A stretch of 64,000 nt of DNA from the NCBI RefSeq assembly GCF_000720455.1, contig NZ_JOAK01000041.1, positions 14,600-78,599 of the forward strand, read 5' to 3'. Both the position numbers and the translations under genes were made by a program. Below, in pieces: positions 8,530-17,154 of the stretch; within the stretch, counting starts at the first letter, position 1; the number at the start of each line of letters is the position of its first letter. Origin of the DNA: Streptomyces virginiae (GTDB lineage Bacteria; Actinomycetota; Actinomycetes; Streptomycetales; Streptomycetaceae). Below the pieces are notes generated by a model. That model was not told the DNA's origin, ran no database searches, and worked only from the letters and a program-made list of their open reading frames with translations.

Positions 8530-9790
8530 GGTCTGGGCCTGCTCCTGGACGCTCCCGTCGAAGCTTTGCGGGGCCCGCGCCCGGCCGAGCACGTGTGGCA
8601 TGTCTCGGTCCGCAACCACGCCGGCGACCGCACCCTGTCGGACGCCGAATGGGCGGAGGTCGCCGCCGCCATGGTGCACGCCGCGGGCATCGCCCCGGCC
8701 GGTGATGAGCAGGCCTGCCGGTGGGTCGCGGTACGCCACGCGGACGACCACATCCACATCACGGCGACCCTCGCCCGTCAGGACGGCCGGCACCCCCGCG
8801 TGCGCGGGGACATCCCCGCGATGCACTCCGCCGCCCGCCTCTTCGAAGCCCGCTGGGGCCTCACGCCGATGTCCCCGCTCGACCAGACCGCGCGCCGCCG
8901 CCCCGCCACCGGCGAGGCCGAGAAGGCCGCCCGCCGCGGCCTGGCCGAGACCGCGCGGGAGCCCCTGCAGCGCACCGTGCGTGCCGCGGCCGCGCTCGCG
9001 CACGACGACGCCGATTTCCTCGACCGGCTCCGCGACGCCGGCCTACGGGTGCGGGAGCGCCACGGTGACGACGGCGCCCTGGTCGGCTACGCGGTGGCGC
9101 TGCCAGGCGACCGTGCCGATCGCGGCAGCCGGCCGGTGTGGTTCTCCGGGTCGACGCTCGCCTACGACCTGTCCCTGCCCCGCGTCCGCGAACGCTTCAC
9201 CCCTCACGTCGCGCCCGCGGACTGGGCGCTGGCCGAACACCGGATCCGGGGGGCCTCCGCGCTTCTGGGCCGCGCCGGACGAGCTGACGGTGCCGGTGAT
9301 GTCGCCGCGCTCGGTGACCTCCTGGCCGTCGCCGCCGAGCATGCCCCGGCCTTGGTCCGTGACCGCGTCCGCGCGGCGGCCGACGCGTTCGAGCAGGCCG
9401 CCCGCAGCCTGGAGGGCCGGGCCCGTGCCGGATGGCGGGCCTCCACCCGCGCGTTGGAGCATGCCCCGCGTGCCGGCCGCGGGGGAGGCGCCGCGGTCGT
9501 CCTCACCCTGCTGATCGCCTTGGTGGAGGCGGTGGAGGCCGCCGCCACCTGGCACCGCGCGCAGGAGCACCGGGCGCAGGCGAAAGCCGCCGCCGGCGCC
9601 GCCGTCCTGCTGCGCGAGGCAGCCGGCCTGACCGGCACCCCGCCCCCGGACGACGAAGCCGCGCACCGGTCGAGTGGTGCGTACGCCGGGCCGTGGCCTG
9701 CCCGCCCCGCGCCCTGGCCAGCCGCCGCCGGAGCGGCCGGGTCCGCCGACCCGTGCCCGCTGACCCCGCCCGACCGTTCGCCTGGTCCAG
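8530..9790 (+). pseudogene. Relaxase body, lacking its N-terminus
   Basis: The reading resumes with LLLDAPVEALRGPRPAEHVW and continues HVSVRNHAGDRTLSDAEWAE. The metal-binding region of Mob relaxases follows: RHADDHIHITATLAR, with the HIH pair, then RHPRVRGD. The rest is a long, helical, Ala/Arg-rich C-terminal domain up to LLREAAGLTGTPPP near 9650. The frame is open without a start from a stop at 8482, so it cannot be translated from its own N-terminus. After about 9660 the tail diverges and runs on, out of register, antisense to the next gene. A second, better-preserved copy of the tail lies at 10270-10505. In intact elements this enzyme nicks oriT. Confidence 0.65.
9601..9785 (+). repeat. 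Direct repeat copy A (degenerate relaxase 3' end)
   Basis: This is an imperfect direct repeat with 10301-10500. The first 110 bases are nearly identical, covering LLREAAGLTGTPPP and continuing through CGCACCGGTCGAGTGGTG, and the copies then drift apart. Copy A differs by small indels that shift the frame of the tail. Together the copies bracket the reverse-strand gene at 9826-10200. Confidence 0.8.
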
Positions 9791-9825
9791 GTCGTCGCGG
9801 CCGTGGCGCGATGTACGGGACAGCC

Positions 9826-10200
9826 TCAGTCGGCGGCGTTCATCTGCTCGATGAGTTCGGCGTTGTCGATGCCGGGCCTGAGCGAGATGTGAAAGTTGTA
9901 TCCCTCGTCGCAGAGGACCAGCTCGATGTCCGGGGGGACGAAGCGGCGGAAGAGACAGGCAAGGCGCGCGGCGTCTGCCAGGGATGTGTCCAGGTACAGA
10001 CACGTCCCGTCCTCATGCAGGTATGCCTCGACGGGACCTTCTTCCGTCTCGACAGTCCATCGGAAAGCACACGCCTCGCTACGGTGGGACGCATCGACCT
10101 CGACATCGGTCCAGACGGCGCGGATCGCCGATGTCAGTGCTACGGGATCGGCCCTCCATGGGGTTGTCGCGCCGTCGAACAGGGCCATGAACGTCGCCAT
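9826..10200 (-). CDS. Hypothetical protein between duplicated relaxase ends
   Basis: This encodes 124 aa from the ATG at 10200; a second ATG five codons in is possible. It is a soluble acidic protein with ALTSAIRAVWTDVEVDASHR, then FRWTVETEEGPVEAYLHEDG, a strand-rich CLYLDTSLADAARLACLF and RRFVPPDIELVLCDEGYNF. The alpha/beta pattern without catalytic motifs resembles small immunity-type or regulatory proteins in Streptomyces, but I cannot name a family. It sits on the minus strand between two copies of the relaxase tail. With the genes at 8039 and 10857, it is the second of three reverse-strand genes interrupting the mobilisation module. Confidence 0.6.
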   Translation of the reverse strand: MATFMALFDGATTPWRADPVALTSAIRAVWTDVEVDASHRSEACAFRWTVETEEGPVEAYLHEDGTCLYLDTSLADAARLACLFRRFVPPDIELVLCDEGYNFHISLRPGIDNAELIEQMNAAD

Positions 10201-10269
10201 CCCAAAGGTCTATCACTCTGTGCGATCCAGGCTCTGACGAGCATCTGCTGATCGCCTTTCCGATGCTGC

Positions 10270-10505
10270 TCTCGTACGCGGACAGGCTGCTGCCGACGCG
10301 GCCGTGCTGTTGCGCGAGGCAGCCGGCCTGACCGGCACCCCGCCTCCGACGACAAAGCCGCGCACCGGTCGAGTGGTGCGCACGCCGGGCCGTGGCCTGC
10401 CGCCCGCGGGTCCCGTTACCGGTGTGCCGGCCCGCCCGCGCCCCGCCCCCGCCGGAGCGGCCGGGCCCGTCCGCTCTTACCCGCTGACCTGCCCGACTGA
10501 GGGAG
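10270..10505 (+). pseudogene. Relaxase C-terminal end, displaced copy
   Basis: From about 10270 the frame reads VRGQAAADAAVLLREAAGLT, then GTPPPTTKPRTGRVVRTPGR and a Pro/Ala-rich tail. This is the expected style of a relaxase C-terminus and better preserved than the copy at 9601-9785. It lies directly upstream of the gene that normally follows the relaxase (start at 10515), so this is probably the original 3' end and the 9601 copy the added one. Confidence 0.55.
10301..10500 (+). repeat. Direct repeat copy B
   Basis: This is the partner of 9601-9785. It starts GCCGTGCTGTTGCGCGAGGC, against GCCGTCCTGCTGCGCGAGGC in copy A. The spacing between copies is about 700 bases, and the interval contains one complete minus-strand gene. 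Confidence 0.8.
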
Positions 10506-10514
10506 TCGTTGCTG

Positions 10515-10830
10515 ATGACGTCCGGATACCCGCCGCTGCCCGAGCCGTTTGTCGAAGCCCTCGGGGAGGCCGCGCACACGGCGGCGATGGCCTACCGCCT
10601 GGTGCTGGCCATCTCCGACGCGGTCCGCCGCGCCGCCCAGAAACGCCTGACCGGACGGGAGGAGGAACGTGGTGAGGACGCGGAGAAGATGGCGTCGGGC
10701 TGGTTGGCCGGCCGGCTGCGCGGCCACCTCGGCGACGACGTCCTGGCCGTGCTGATGCAGGACACGGACTGGCCGCAGATGGCCCGCCAACTCGTCGGCC
10801 TGCAGCAGGCCGGCGTCGGCACGGGACTTT
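10515..10830 (+). pseudogene. Truncated plasmid/ICE gene that follows the relaxase
   Basis: The start ATG has GAGGGAG about ten bases upstream. The first 105 codons have good bias: YPPLPEPFVEALGEAAHTAA, DAVRRAAQKRLTGREEE, then LRGHLGDDVLAVLMQDTDWP and QMARQLVGLQQAGV. This is the beginning of the large helical protein encoded after relaxases in Streptomyces mobile elements. After about 10828 the reading loses its character and merely runs open antisense to the SUKH gene until 12725. It is therefore cut at its 3' side, and the junction lies about 25 bases before the stop of that reverse-strand gene. Confidence 0.6.
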
Positions 10831-10856
10831 GTGTCAGGGCGCCGCGCTCCCGCGCT

Positions 10857-12698
10857 TCAGGTCCGGGTCCAGTAGGCCCACCCTTCCCCGGGAGCCGGCT
10901 CGCGGAGCCAGCTGCGGGTCTCGACGCCGTCCAGGCGGCCGTGGCATACGGCCTCCTGGGAGACTGTGACCCCGAAGTACGAGGCGATCGAGTCGAGCGC
11001 TCCACGAAGGCCTTCGGTAACGGTGCGCCCCGTGAAGAGGGCTACGGGTGCGAGTGCTGCTGGTATCACCCCGGTCGTCTTCCACGAGTCACCCCGGCAT
11101 GTCACACCGAAGCGCGGCTCTCCCTTCTCGGCGTAGGAGAGGTGGAAGGTGGCGGTGTCTGCGGTGTCTCCTTGCGGTTCGTACGTCACCGTCACGGCCC
11201 GTGTCTCGCGAGAGGCCTGTGCGGCAGGCGACTCGAAGCGTTCCTGAGCGGCGTCCGGGCCCCGGCCGCAATGGGCGAAGACCCAGCCCTCACCTGCCGC
11301 ACCGAACCGGACTACCGTCCGGGCCTCCCAGGGCTCTCCACCCGGCTCGGCCTGCCAGGCCTCGCCCACGGTCAGAGCCGGCTGGACAGCGATCGCGTCG
11401 TGGGCACCCAGAAGCTGGGGGACCTCAGACGGTTCCACATCGGCGATCAGCACGATCCTGAAACCGTGACGGGACTCGTCCGCGAGCCAGCCCAGACCGT
11501 CCGCGGGAGCAGCCCCCACGGGATGCGGGGCAGGCCCGGTGGCGCCCGGGCCGCGGGGGGTGGACAGCAGGAGACGGCCGCGCTCCGGGGTGAGGACCGG
11601 CCCCAGGTATGGGTCCGCGAGCAGGCCGACGGGGGCGATGTGGTCGGCGGAGCGAGGGGTCCACGCGTGCACCGAAGCCGCCAGTGTCCGCCAGGCGGCC
11701 TCCGGTTCCGCACGCCGGGCCAGCGCGCGCGCCGTCTTCACAGCCTCTCCGAAAACGCCATCCGCCCAGTACTGGAACGTCCCCTCCTCAATCGCCCGCA
11801 GGGTCTCGGCCACCGCGGGCCGGTCCGCCTCGGGGTACGGCCGCGTCAGCGACTCCTCCCGGTGCATGCCGTACGGCGGCTCCGCCCGGCAGGACAATGG
11901 CACCGCTTCGTGAGCGATGTACGGGTCGGCGAGCGAGCCTCCCGCCTCGGCTCCCGTGGCCGTGCCGCACAAAGCGTCGATTTGGGCCCGGAGCCGGGAC
12001 GCCCTCGGCCGACCGAATGCGACGGCGTCGCACAGGGCTTCCCGTGCCGCCTCGTACTCACCGCGCAGGGCAGCAAGCCGCGCCCTCTCGACCCGCTCGT
12101 CCAGGGCCCGGGTGGTGTCGTTCGAGAAGCCGGGCCGGTCCGAGGCCATGGCGTGGAACTGCCGGTACATGTCCTCCATGAAGTGTCGGAAGGACGGGTG
12201 ACGTTCCGGGGGGCTCGCCCGCCAGGGAGCCCAGGTGTAGACGGCCCACTCTCCCCGTGCGTCCACGTCCCCGGGATCGAGGAGAACGTCCACCATGTCG
12301 GACTCGGTGGCCAGTTGAAGGGAGCGCGACCATGTGCCTGCCATACGGACAAGGTCCTCGTGGGCGTCGTCTCCGGTACCGTCCAGCCAGATTTCCCGCA
12401 TGCCGTGCGGATCGCCGCACCAGTCGAGGTCTGCGCAGCCGGCGAGCCGCCAGACGAAAGTGCCTGCGTTGTGCCAGCCGTCGGTGACGGCGAGGAAGGA
12501 ACGCAGGGAGGGGGGAAGCGCGACGCCGAGGCGGCTCTCGGCTGCGGCGATCCCGGCCGTGTTCGCCGCCTGACGGCCCAGCCATCGGGCCGCAGCGCAC
12601 TCCTCTCCGCCCCGATGTCCGTCGCGTTCCGGGTCGTAGGCGTCCGCCCACTCCACGCTCCACCGCTCGAGGAAAGGACGCCAATCGAATCGCATCAT
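10857..12698 (-). CDS. Large SUKH (SMI1/KNR4) domain protein
   Basis: This encodes 613 aa from paired ATG codons at 12698 and 12695; the open frame extends upstream to 12941 without good bias. Residues about 35-190 form a SUKH domain, with AAAESRLGVALPPSLRSFL, VTDGWHNAG, and a WAVYTW strand. Residues about 215-330 contain helical DERVERARLAALRGEYEAAR and an ankyrin/TPR-like stretch. The C-terminal third has strand-rich motifs including VVRFGAAGEGWVFAHCGRG and a final SYFGVTVSQEA. It is probably an immunity protein or a toxin-linked regulator; the C-terminal domain is unrecognised. It ends where the plasmid gene is truncated, making it the third reverse-strand interruption of the mobilisation module. 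Confidence 0.7.
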   Translation of the reverse strand: MMRFDWRPFLERWSVEWADAYDPERDGHRGGEECAAARWLGRQAANTAGIAAAESRLGVALPPSLRSFLAVTDGWHNAGTFVWRLAGCADLDWCGDPHGMREIWLDGTGDDAHEDLVRMAGTWSRSLQLATESDMVDVLLDPGDVDARGEWAVYTWAPWRASPPERHPSFRHFMEDMYRQFHAMASDRPGFSNDTTRALDERVERARLAALRGEYEAAREALCDAVAFGRPRASRLRAQIDALCGTATGAEAGGSLADPYIAHEAVPLSCRAEPPYGMHREESLTRPYPEADRPAVAETLRAIEEGTFQYWADGVFGEAVKTARALARRAEPEAAWRTLAASVHAWTPRSADHIAPVGLLADPYLGPVLTPERGRLLLSTPRGPGATGPAPHPVGAAPADGLGWLADESRHGFRIVLIADVEPSEVPQLLGAHDAIAVQPALTVGEAWQAEPGGEPWEARTVVRFGAAGEGWVFAHCGRGPDAAQERFESPAAQASRETRAVTVTYEPQGDTADTATFHLSYAEKGEPRFGVTCRGDSWKTTGVIPAALAPVALFTGRTVTEGLRGALDSIASYFGVTVSQEAVCHGRLDGVETRSWLREPAPGEGWAYWTRT

Positions 12699-13690
12699 GG
12701 CCGTGATGCTGGCAGCACCTACTGACAAAGCTCCAAGCTCACTCCCGGGCGCTCCGCCCGCTGGGACCGTCCTGTTCCGGGGCGCCGGGCACCTGAACCG
12801 CCTGACCGCCGACACCCCGTGGCAGCAGCCACCGGCACGGCACGGTCCCTGGCCGGCCGCCTCGTCGACGTGAGGCTCACCTCCGGCCGCCGCCCCACCC
12901 CGGGTCCCTCCGCCAGCGGCCGGGTTCCGCTCGCCCACCACCGGGCACGGCCGGGACCAGCTGACCGGCCCCGCCCATTTCTGTAGTCACCATTCCGGTT
13001 CCCATAGCCTGGGTCGGCCGTCGCATCGCCGCCGTCCTGTGGGTGACTTCCTTCGAGCGGGCTGGTTGGGCTGCCGCCTGCCAGGCCTGCCAGGGCTCTG
13101 AAACCGCCCCGCTGTTGAACGGAAATGACCTGGTCCCGGCCCTCGCTGGGCCGCCCACGCTGAGGGAGGCCATCGCGGCAGTGGACGGCCCCCCAGCACA
13201 CGGCGGCATTTTGCCGCCGAACACGGGAAGGGGGCACGGAACGTGCCTGGTGCCAGCTGCCTACGTTGTCAGCCCCACCTTGCCTGCTGGGTCTGCTGAG
13301 TGAGCCTTACTGGGCGAAGGGGAAGCTGGGGGCGAAACTGCGGGGAAACCTGAGGGGGCAGCTGGGGGCGAAGCGTCCCGCGACACCTGGGACCGAGAGC
13401 AGAGGGAGGGATTGGTGGTGCTGGGCGAGCCACTTGCCGGCGGAGCCTGTCCGGCTGCCCGCCACGGCGCTTGCGCACCGGGCACGGCACCGCGCCAGCA
13501 CGAGAGTCAGCACAGTGGCTTCCAAACCGGGTGAAGGTCGTGCCTTCGGCGGCTGTCGAGGCCGGGGGTGTGGTGCCCACTCACACAGGGCGGTACCTGA
13601 ATGTGATGTCCCGCCACATACGCCGCCGACCTGCGGGCTTCTACGGTGTGGCCACACCAATCGTCCCCGCAGACACCGGAAGTGGTGCAC
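12699..13690. other. Nearly 1 kb with no confident gene; edge of the accessory region
   Basis: Open frames occur on both strands (for example 13043-13303 plus and 12877-13224 minus), but none combines a ribosome site, codon bias and a recognisable motif. A short imperfect direct repeat of CTGGGGGCGAA occurs near 13327 and 13370. A plus-strand frame at about 12820-12985 (GTARSLAGRLVDVRL) might be a gene remnant. The promoter for the transporter at 13691 should lie in the last 100-150 bases. The segment marks the change from decayed accessory DNA to the orderly gene arrangement to the right. Confidence 0.5.
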
Positions 13691-15082
13691 ATGACCTCCC
13701 CCGCAACAGCCGCACCATCAGCAACCGGAATCCGGAGAATCGTCGCAGCGAGCCTGATCGGCACCACCATCGAGTGGTACGACTTCTTCCTCTACGGCTC
13801 GGCGGCCGCGTTGGTCTTCAACGAGCTGTTCTTCCCCGACAGCGAACCGCTGGTCGGCACCCTCCTCGCTTTCCTCACCTACGCGATCGGCTTCGCGGCC
13901 CGCCCCCTCGGCGGCCTCGTCTTCGGCCACTACGGCGACAAGATCGGCCGCAAGCGGCTCCTCGTCCTCAGCCTGCTCCTCATGGGCGGCGCCACCTTCG
14001 CCATGGGCCTGCTGCCCACCCACGCGAGCATCGGCGTCGGCGCGCCCGTCCTCCTCACCCTCCTGCGCCTGATCCAGGGCTTCGCGCTCGGCGGCGAGTG
14101 GGGCGGCGCGGTCCTGCTCGTCTCCGAGCACGGTGACGACGAGCACCGCGGATTCTGGGCGTCCTGGCCCCAGGCGGGCGCGCCCGGCGGCAACCTGCTG
14201 GCCACCGGCGTACTCGCCCTCCTCGCCGCCCTGCAGTCCGACGAGGCCTTCCTCGCCTGGGGCTGGCGCATCCCCTTCCTGCTCTCCGGCGTGCTCGTCA
14301 TGATCGGCCTGTGGATCCGGATATCCGTCTCCGAGTCCCCGGTCTTCCTGGAGGCTCAGGCCAGGGCCGCGCGGCAGGCCGCCGCCGGTGTCGAGGCGAA
14401 GCCGCCCGTGGCGGAGGTGTTCCGTACGAACTGGCGCGGCGTCCTGACCGCGATCGGCACGCGCCTCGGCGAGAACATCTCCTACTACGTCATCACCGCC
14501 TTCCTCCTCGTCTACGTCACCAGCCACCTCGGCCTGCCCAAGAGCGACGGCCTGAACGCCGTCCTGATCGGCTCCGCCGTCCACTTCGCCGCCATCCCGG
14601 CGTGGGGGGCGCTCTCGGACCGCATCGGCCGCCGCCCCGTCACCCTCATCGGCTCGGTCGGCATGATCGGCTGGGCGTTCGCCTTCTTCGCGATGCTGGA
14701 CTCCAAGTCCTTCCCCGTGATCGTCGCCGCCGTGACCGTCGGGCTGCTCCTGCACGGCGCGATGTACGGACCGCAGGCCGCCTTCATCTCCGAGATGTTC
14801 GCCACCGAGGTCCGCTACTCCGGTGCCTCGATGGGCTCCCAGCTCGCCTCCATCGTCGGCGGCGCGCTGGCCCCGATCGTCGCCGTGGCCCTGCTCAAGG
14901 ACTACGGCTCCTCCGTACCCGTCTCGGTCTACCTGGGCGCGGCGGCGGCGGTCACCACCCTGACCGTCCTGGTCGCCAAGGAGACCCGCGGGCGTAGCCT
15001 GGCCCGCGAACACGCCCCGGCAGGCGGCTCGGTGCCGGCCCCGCGCACGACCGGGCACGAACCGGTACCGGCCGACAACTGA
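13691..15082 (+). CDS. MFS transporter, metabolite:H+ symporter (MHS) family
   Basis: This encodes 463 aa with twelve hydrophobic helices. Family marks are clear: GTTIEWYDFFLYGSAAAL in helix 1; GFAARPLGGLVFGHYGDKIG with RKR after helix 2; and LRLIQGFALGGEWGGAVLL in helix 4. A second half-signature GALSDRIGRRPV lies between helices 8 and 9. MHS proteins such as ProP, ShiA and KgtP import osmolytes or organic and aromatic acids with protons; the substrate cannot be read from sequence. The start ATG at 13691 was preferred over an upstream in-frame codon at 13646 because translation upstream has poor bias. A PucR-type regulator follows 55 bases later and probably controls or senses the same substrate. 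Confidence 0.9.
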   Translation: MTSPATAAPSATGIRRIVAASLIGTTIEWYDFFLYGSAAALVFNELFFPDSEPLVGTLLAFLTYAIGFAARPLGGLVFGHYGDKIGRKRLLVLSLLLMGGATFAMGLLPTHASIGVGAPVLLTLLRLIQGFALGGEWGGAVLLVSEHGDDEHRGFWASWPQAGAPGGNLLATGVLALLAALQSDEAFLAWGWRIPFLLSGVLVMIGLWIRISVSESPVFLEAQARAARQAAAGVEAKPPVAEVFRTNWRGVLTAIGTRLGENISYYVITAFLLVYVTSHLGLPKSDGLNAVLIGSAVHFAAIPAWGALSDRIGRRPVTLIGSVGMIGWAFAFFAMLDSKSFPVIVAAVTVGLLLHGAMYGPQAAFISEMFATEVRYSGASMGSQLASIVGGALAPIVAVALLKDYGSSVPVSVYLGAAAAVTTLTVLVAKETRGRSLAREHAPAGGSVPAPRTTGHEPVPADN

Positions 15083-15137
15083 ACCGCACCGGGCGCGCCG
15101 GTCCGTGCGAGTCCACCACCACGACGGAGAGCGGCCG

Positions 15138-17090
15138 ATGCCCACCACCGCACACACCGCGAGCACCGGCGCCGGCCCCGGAACCGCTCAGGCCCGGAGC
15201 GCACTGCTGCACCTGCGCCACCTGCTGGACCTGCTCGACCAGGGCGCGCCGGCCGAGCAGTTCGCCCCGCCGGCCGCCCCGGCGCACGGCCCGCACCTCG
15301 ACGAAGCCGACGCGGCGGTGGTCGCGGAGGCCACCCGGGTCGCACTGCGCATCCGCCGCACGCTCGGCCAGCACCGCCGCCGCGAGGCCGAACTCGCCGC
15401 CCTGTTCGACACCGCCGGAGACCTGGCCCGGCTCAGGGACCCGGACGCCGTGCTCAAGGCCATCGTCCACCGCGCCAAGCTGCTCCTCGGCACGGACGTC
15501 ACGTACCTGTCCCTCAACGACGACGAGGCGGGCGACACCTACATGCGGGTGACCGACGGCTCGGTCTCCGCCGCGTTCCAGCAGGTCCGCCTGGGCATGG
15601 GGGAGGGCCTCGGCGGTCTGGTCGCCGAGACGGCCCGCCCCTACTCCACCGGGGACTACCGCGACGACCAGCGCTTCCGGCACACCGCCACGATCGACGG
15701 CGCCGTCGCGGAGGAGGGGCTACGGGCCATCCTGGGCGTACCGCTGCGCCTGGGCACCCGGGTGATCGGCGTCCTGTACGCGGCCGACCGTACCGCCCGC
15801 GCCTTCACGCCCGACGAGGTCGCCCTGCTGTCCTCCCTCGCAGACCACGCCGCCATCGCCATCGACAGCGCCCGCCTGCTCGACGAGACCCGCAGCGCAC
15901 TCGTCGACCTGGGCGAAGCGTCGCGGACCATCGAGGCGCACAGCGACGCCATGCGGCGAGCCGAGGACGCCCACGACCGGCTGACCGATCTGGTGCTGCG
16001 CGGCGCCGGCATCACCGAGGTCGCCACCGCCATCGGCACCGTCCTGCAGGGCGGCACCCTGATCCACGACGCCGACGGCACCGAACTCGCCCGGGCCGGC
16101 ACCGATTCCGGCCGGCCGTCGGCCCGGGCCGTCGCCTCGTCCCGGGCCGGCGGCCGCGCCGTGCCCGCCGACGGCACCTGGGTGTGCGCGGTCCTCGCCG
16201 GGCCCGAGCTGCTCGGCAGCATCGCCCTGACCGGCCGCCCCGACCTCGGCGACGCCGACCGCCGCCTCTTCGAGCGCGCCGGAGTCGTCACGGCCCTCCT
16301 GCTGCTGCAGCGCCGCTCGGTCGCCGAGACCGAGGACCGGGTACGCGGCGAACTCCTCGGGGACCTCCTCACCGGGGCAGCCGACCCGGCGAGCCTGCCC
16401 GCACGCGCCCGCCGGGTCGGCGTGGACCTCGACCACCCGCACGCGGTGTTCGTCCTGCACTCCGCCGCCGCGCCCAGGCAGCGGCTGCTGGCCGCCGCCG
16501 CCCGCATCGCGCACGTCCGCAAGGGCCTGGCGGGCCTGCACCACGACGACGTGATCCTGGTCTTCCCCGCCGAGCACCCCGGTCCCGCCGCCGCCAGCCT
16601 CGCCGGCGAGCTGGGCCTGGCCCTCGCCGGACCCGTCACGGTCGGCGCCGCCGGCCCGGTCGGCGGGCCGGGGGCGTTCCCCGACGCCCACGCCGAAGCC
16701 CTCCGCTGCCGGACCGCCCTGCGCGCGCTGGGCCGGGAGGGCTCCGGCGCCGCAGCGGACGACCTGGGCTTCCTCGGCGTACTGCTCGGCGACCAGACGG
16801 ACCTCGGCGGCTACGTGCGCCGGACCCTGGGCCCGCTGCTCGACTACGACGCGAAACGCGGCACCGAACTCGTCCACACCCTCCGGACCTACTTCGACGA
16901 GGGCACGAGCCCGTCCAGGGCCGCCGAGGCCCTCCACGTGCACGTGAACACCGTGGTGCAGCGGCTGGAGCGGACCGGCCGGCTGCTCGGCCGCGACTGG
17001 ACGCGTCCGGAACGGGCCCTGGAGCTCCAACTCGCCCTGCGGGTCCTGCGCGTGCAGCGGCCGGACGATTCCGGCCCGCCCGCCCCTTGA
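15138..17090 (+). CDS. GAF-domain PucR-type transcriptional regulator
   Basis: This encodes 650 aa from the ATG at 15138, which is preceded by GGAGAG; a GTG 33 bases upstream is the alternative. Residues about 85-250 are a GAF ligand-binding domain (LLGTDVTYLSLNDDEAG, AILGVPLRLGTRVIGVLYAA, LSSLADHAAIAIDSARLL). A middle region resembles the GGDEF-like spacer of CdaR/PucR proteins (RRVGVDLDHPHAVFVL). The C-terminal 70 residues are the PucR helix-turn-helix (LVHTLRTYFDEGTSPSRAAE, ALHVHVNTVVQRLERTGRLL). Proteins of this type activate catabolic or transport genes in response to small molecules. Co-directional and close to the MHS transporter, so an uptake and sensing pair is likely. Confidence 0.88.
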   Translation: MPTTAHTASTGAGPGTAQARSALLHLRHLLDLLDQGAPAEQFAPPAAPAHGPHLDEADAAVVAEATRVALRIRRTLGQHRRREAELAALFDTAGDLARLRDPDAVLKAIVHRAKLLLGTDVTYLSLNDDEAGDTYMRVTDGSVSAAFQQVRLGMGEGLGGLVAETARPYSTGDYRDDQRFRHTATIDGAVAEEGLRAILGVPLRLGTRVIGVLYAADRTARAFTPDEVALLSSLADHAAIAIDSARLLDETRSALVDLGEASRTIEAHSDAMRRAEDAHDRLTDLVLRGAGITEVATAIGTVLQGGTLIHDADGTELARAGTDSGRPSARAVASSRAGGRAVPADGTWVCAVLAGPELLGSIALTGRPDLGDADRRLFERAGVVTALLLLQRRSVAETEDRVRGELLGDLLTGAADPASLPARARRVGVDLDHPHAVFVLHSAAAPRQRLLAAAARIAHVRKGLAGLHHDDVILVFPAEHPGPAAASLAGELGLALAGPVTVGAAGPVGGPGAFPDAHAEALRCRTALRALGREGSGAAADDLGFLGVLLGDQTDLGGYVRRTLGPLLDYDAKRGTELVHTLRTYFDEGTSPSRAAEALHVHVNTVVQRLERTGRLLGRDWTRPERALELQLALRVLRVQRPDDSGPPAP

Positions 17091-17154
17091 CCCCGCCTGA
17101 CGCGGTTCGCGGCGCAGCCGCCGGAAGGCGGCGACAGGTGGCAGGGTGGAAGGC

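Noticed and set aside
10830..12725. Continuation of the 738-aa plus-strand frame
   Set aside because: Only the first 105 codons have coding character; the rest is antisense to the SUKH gene.
13266..13694. Several overlapping ORFs before the transporter
   Set aside because: No ribosome site, bias or motif; short G-rich repeats explain the open frames.
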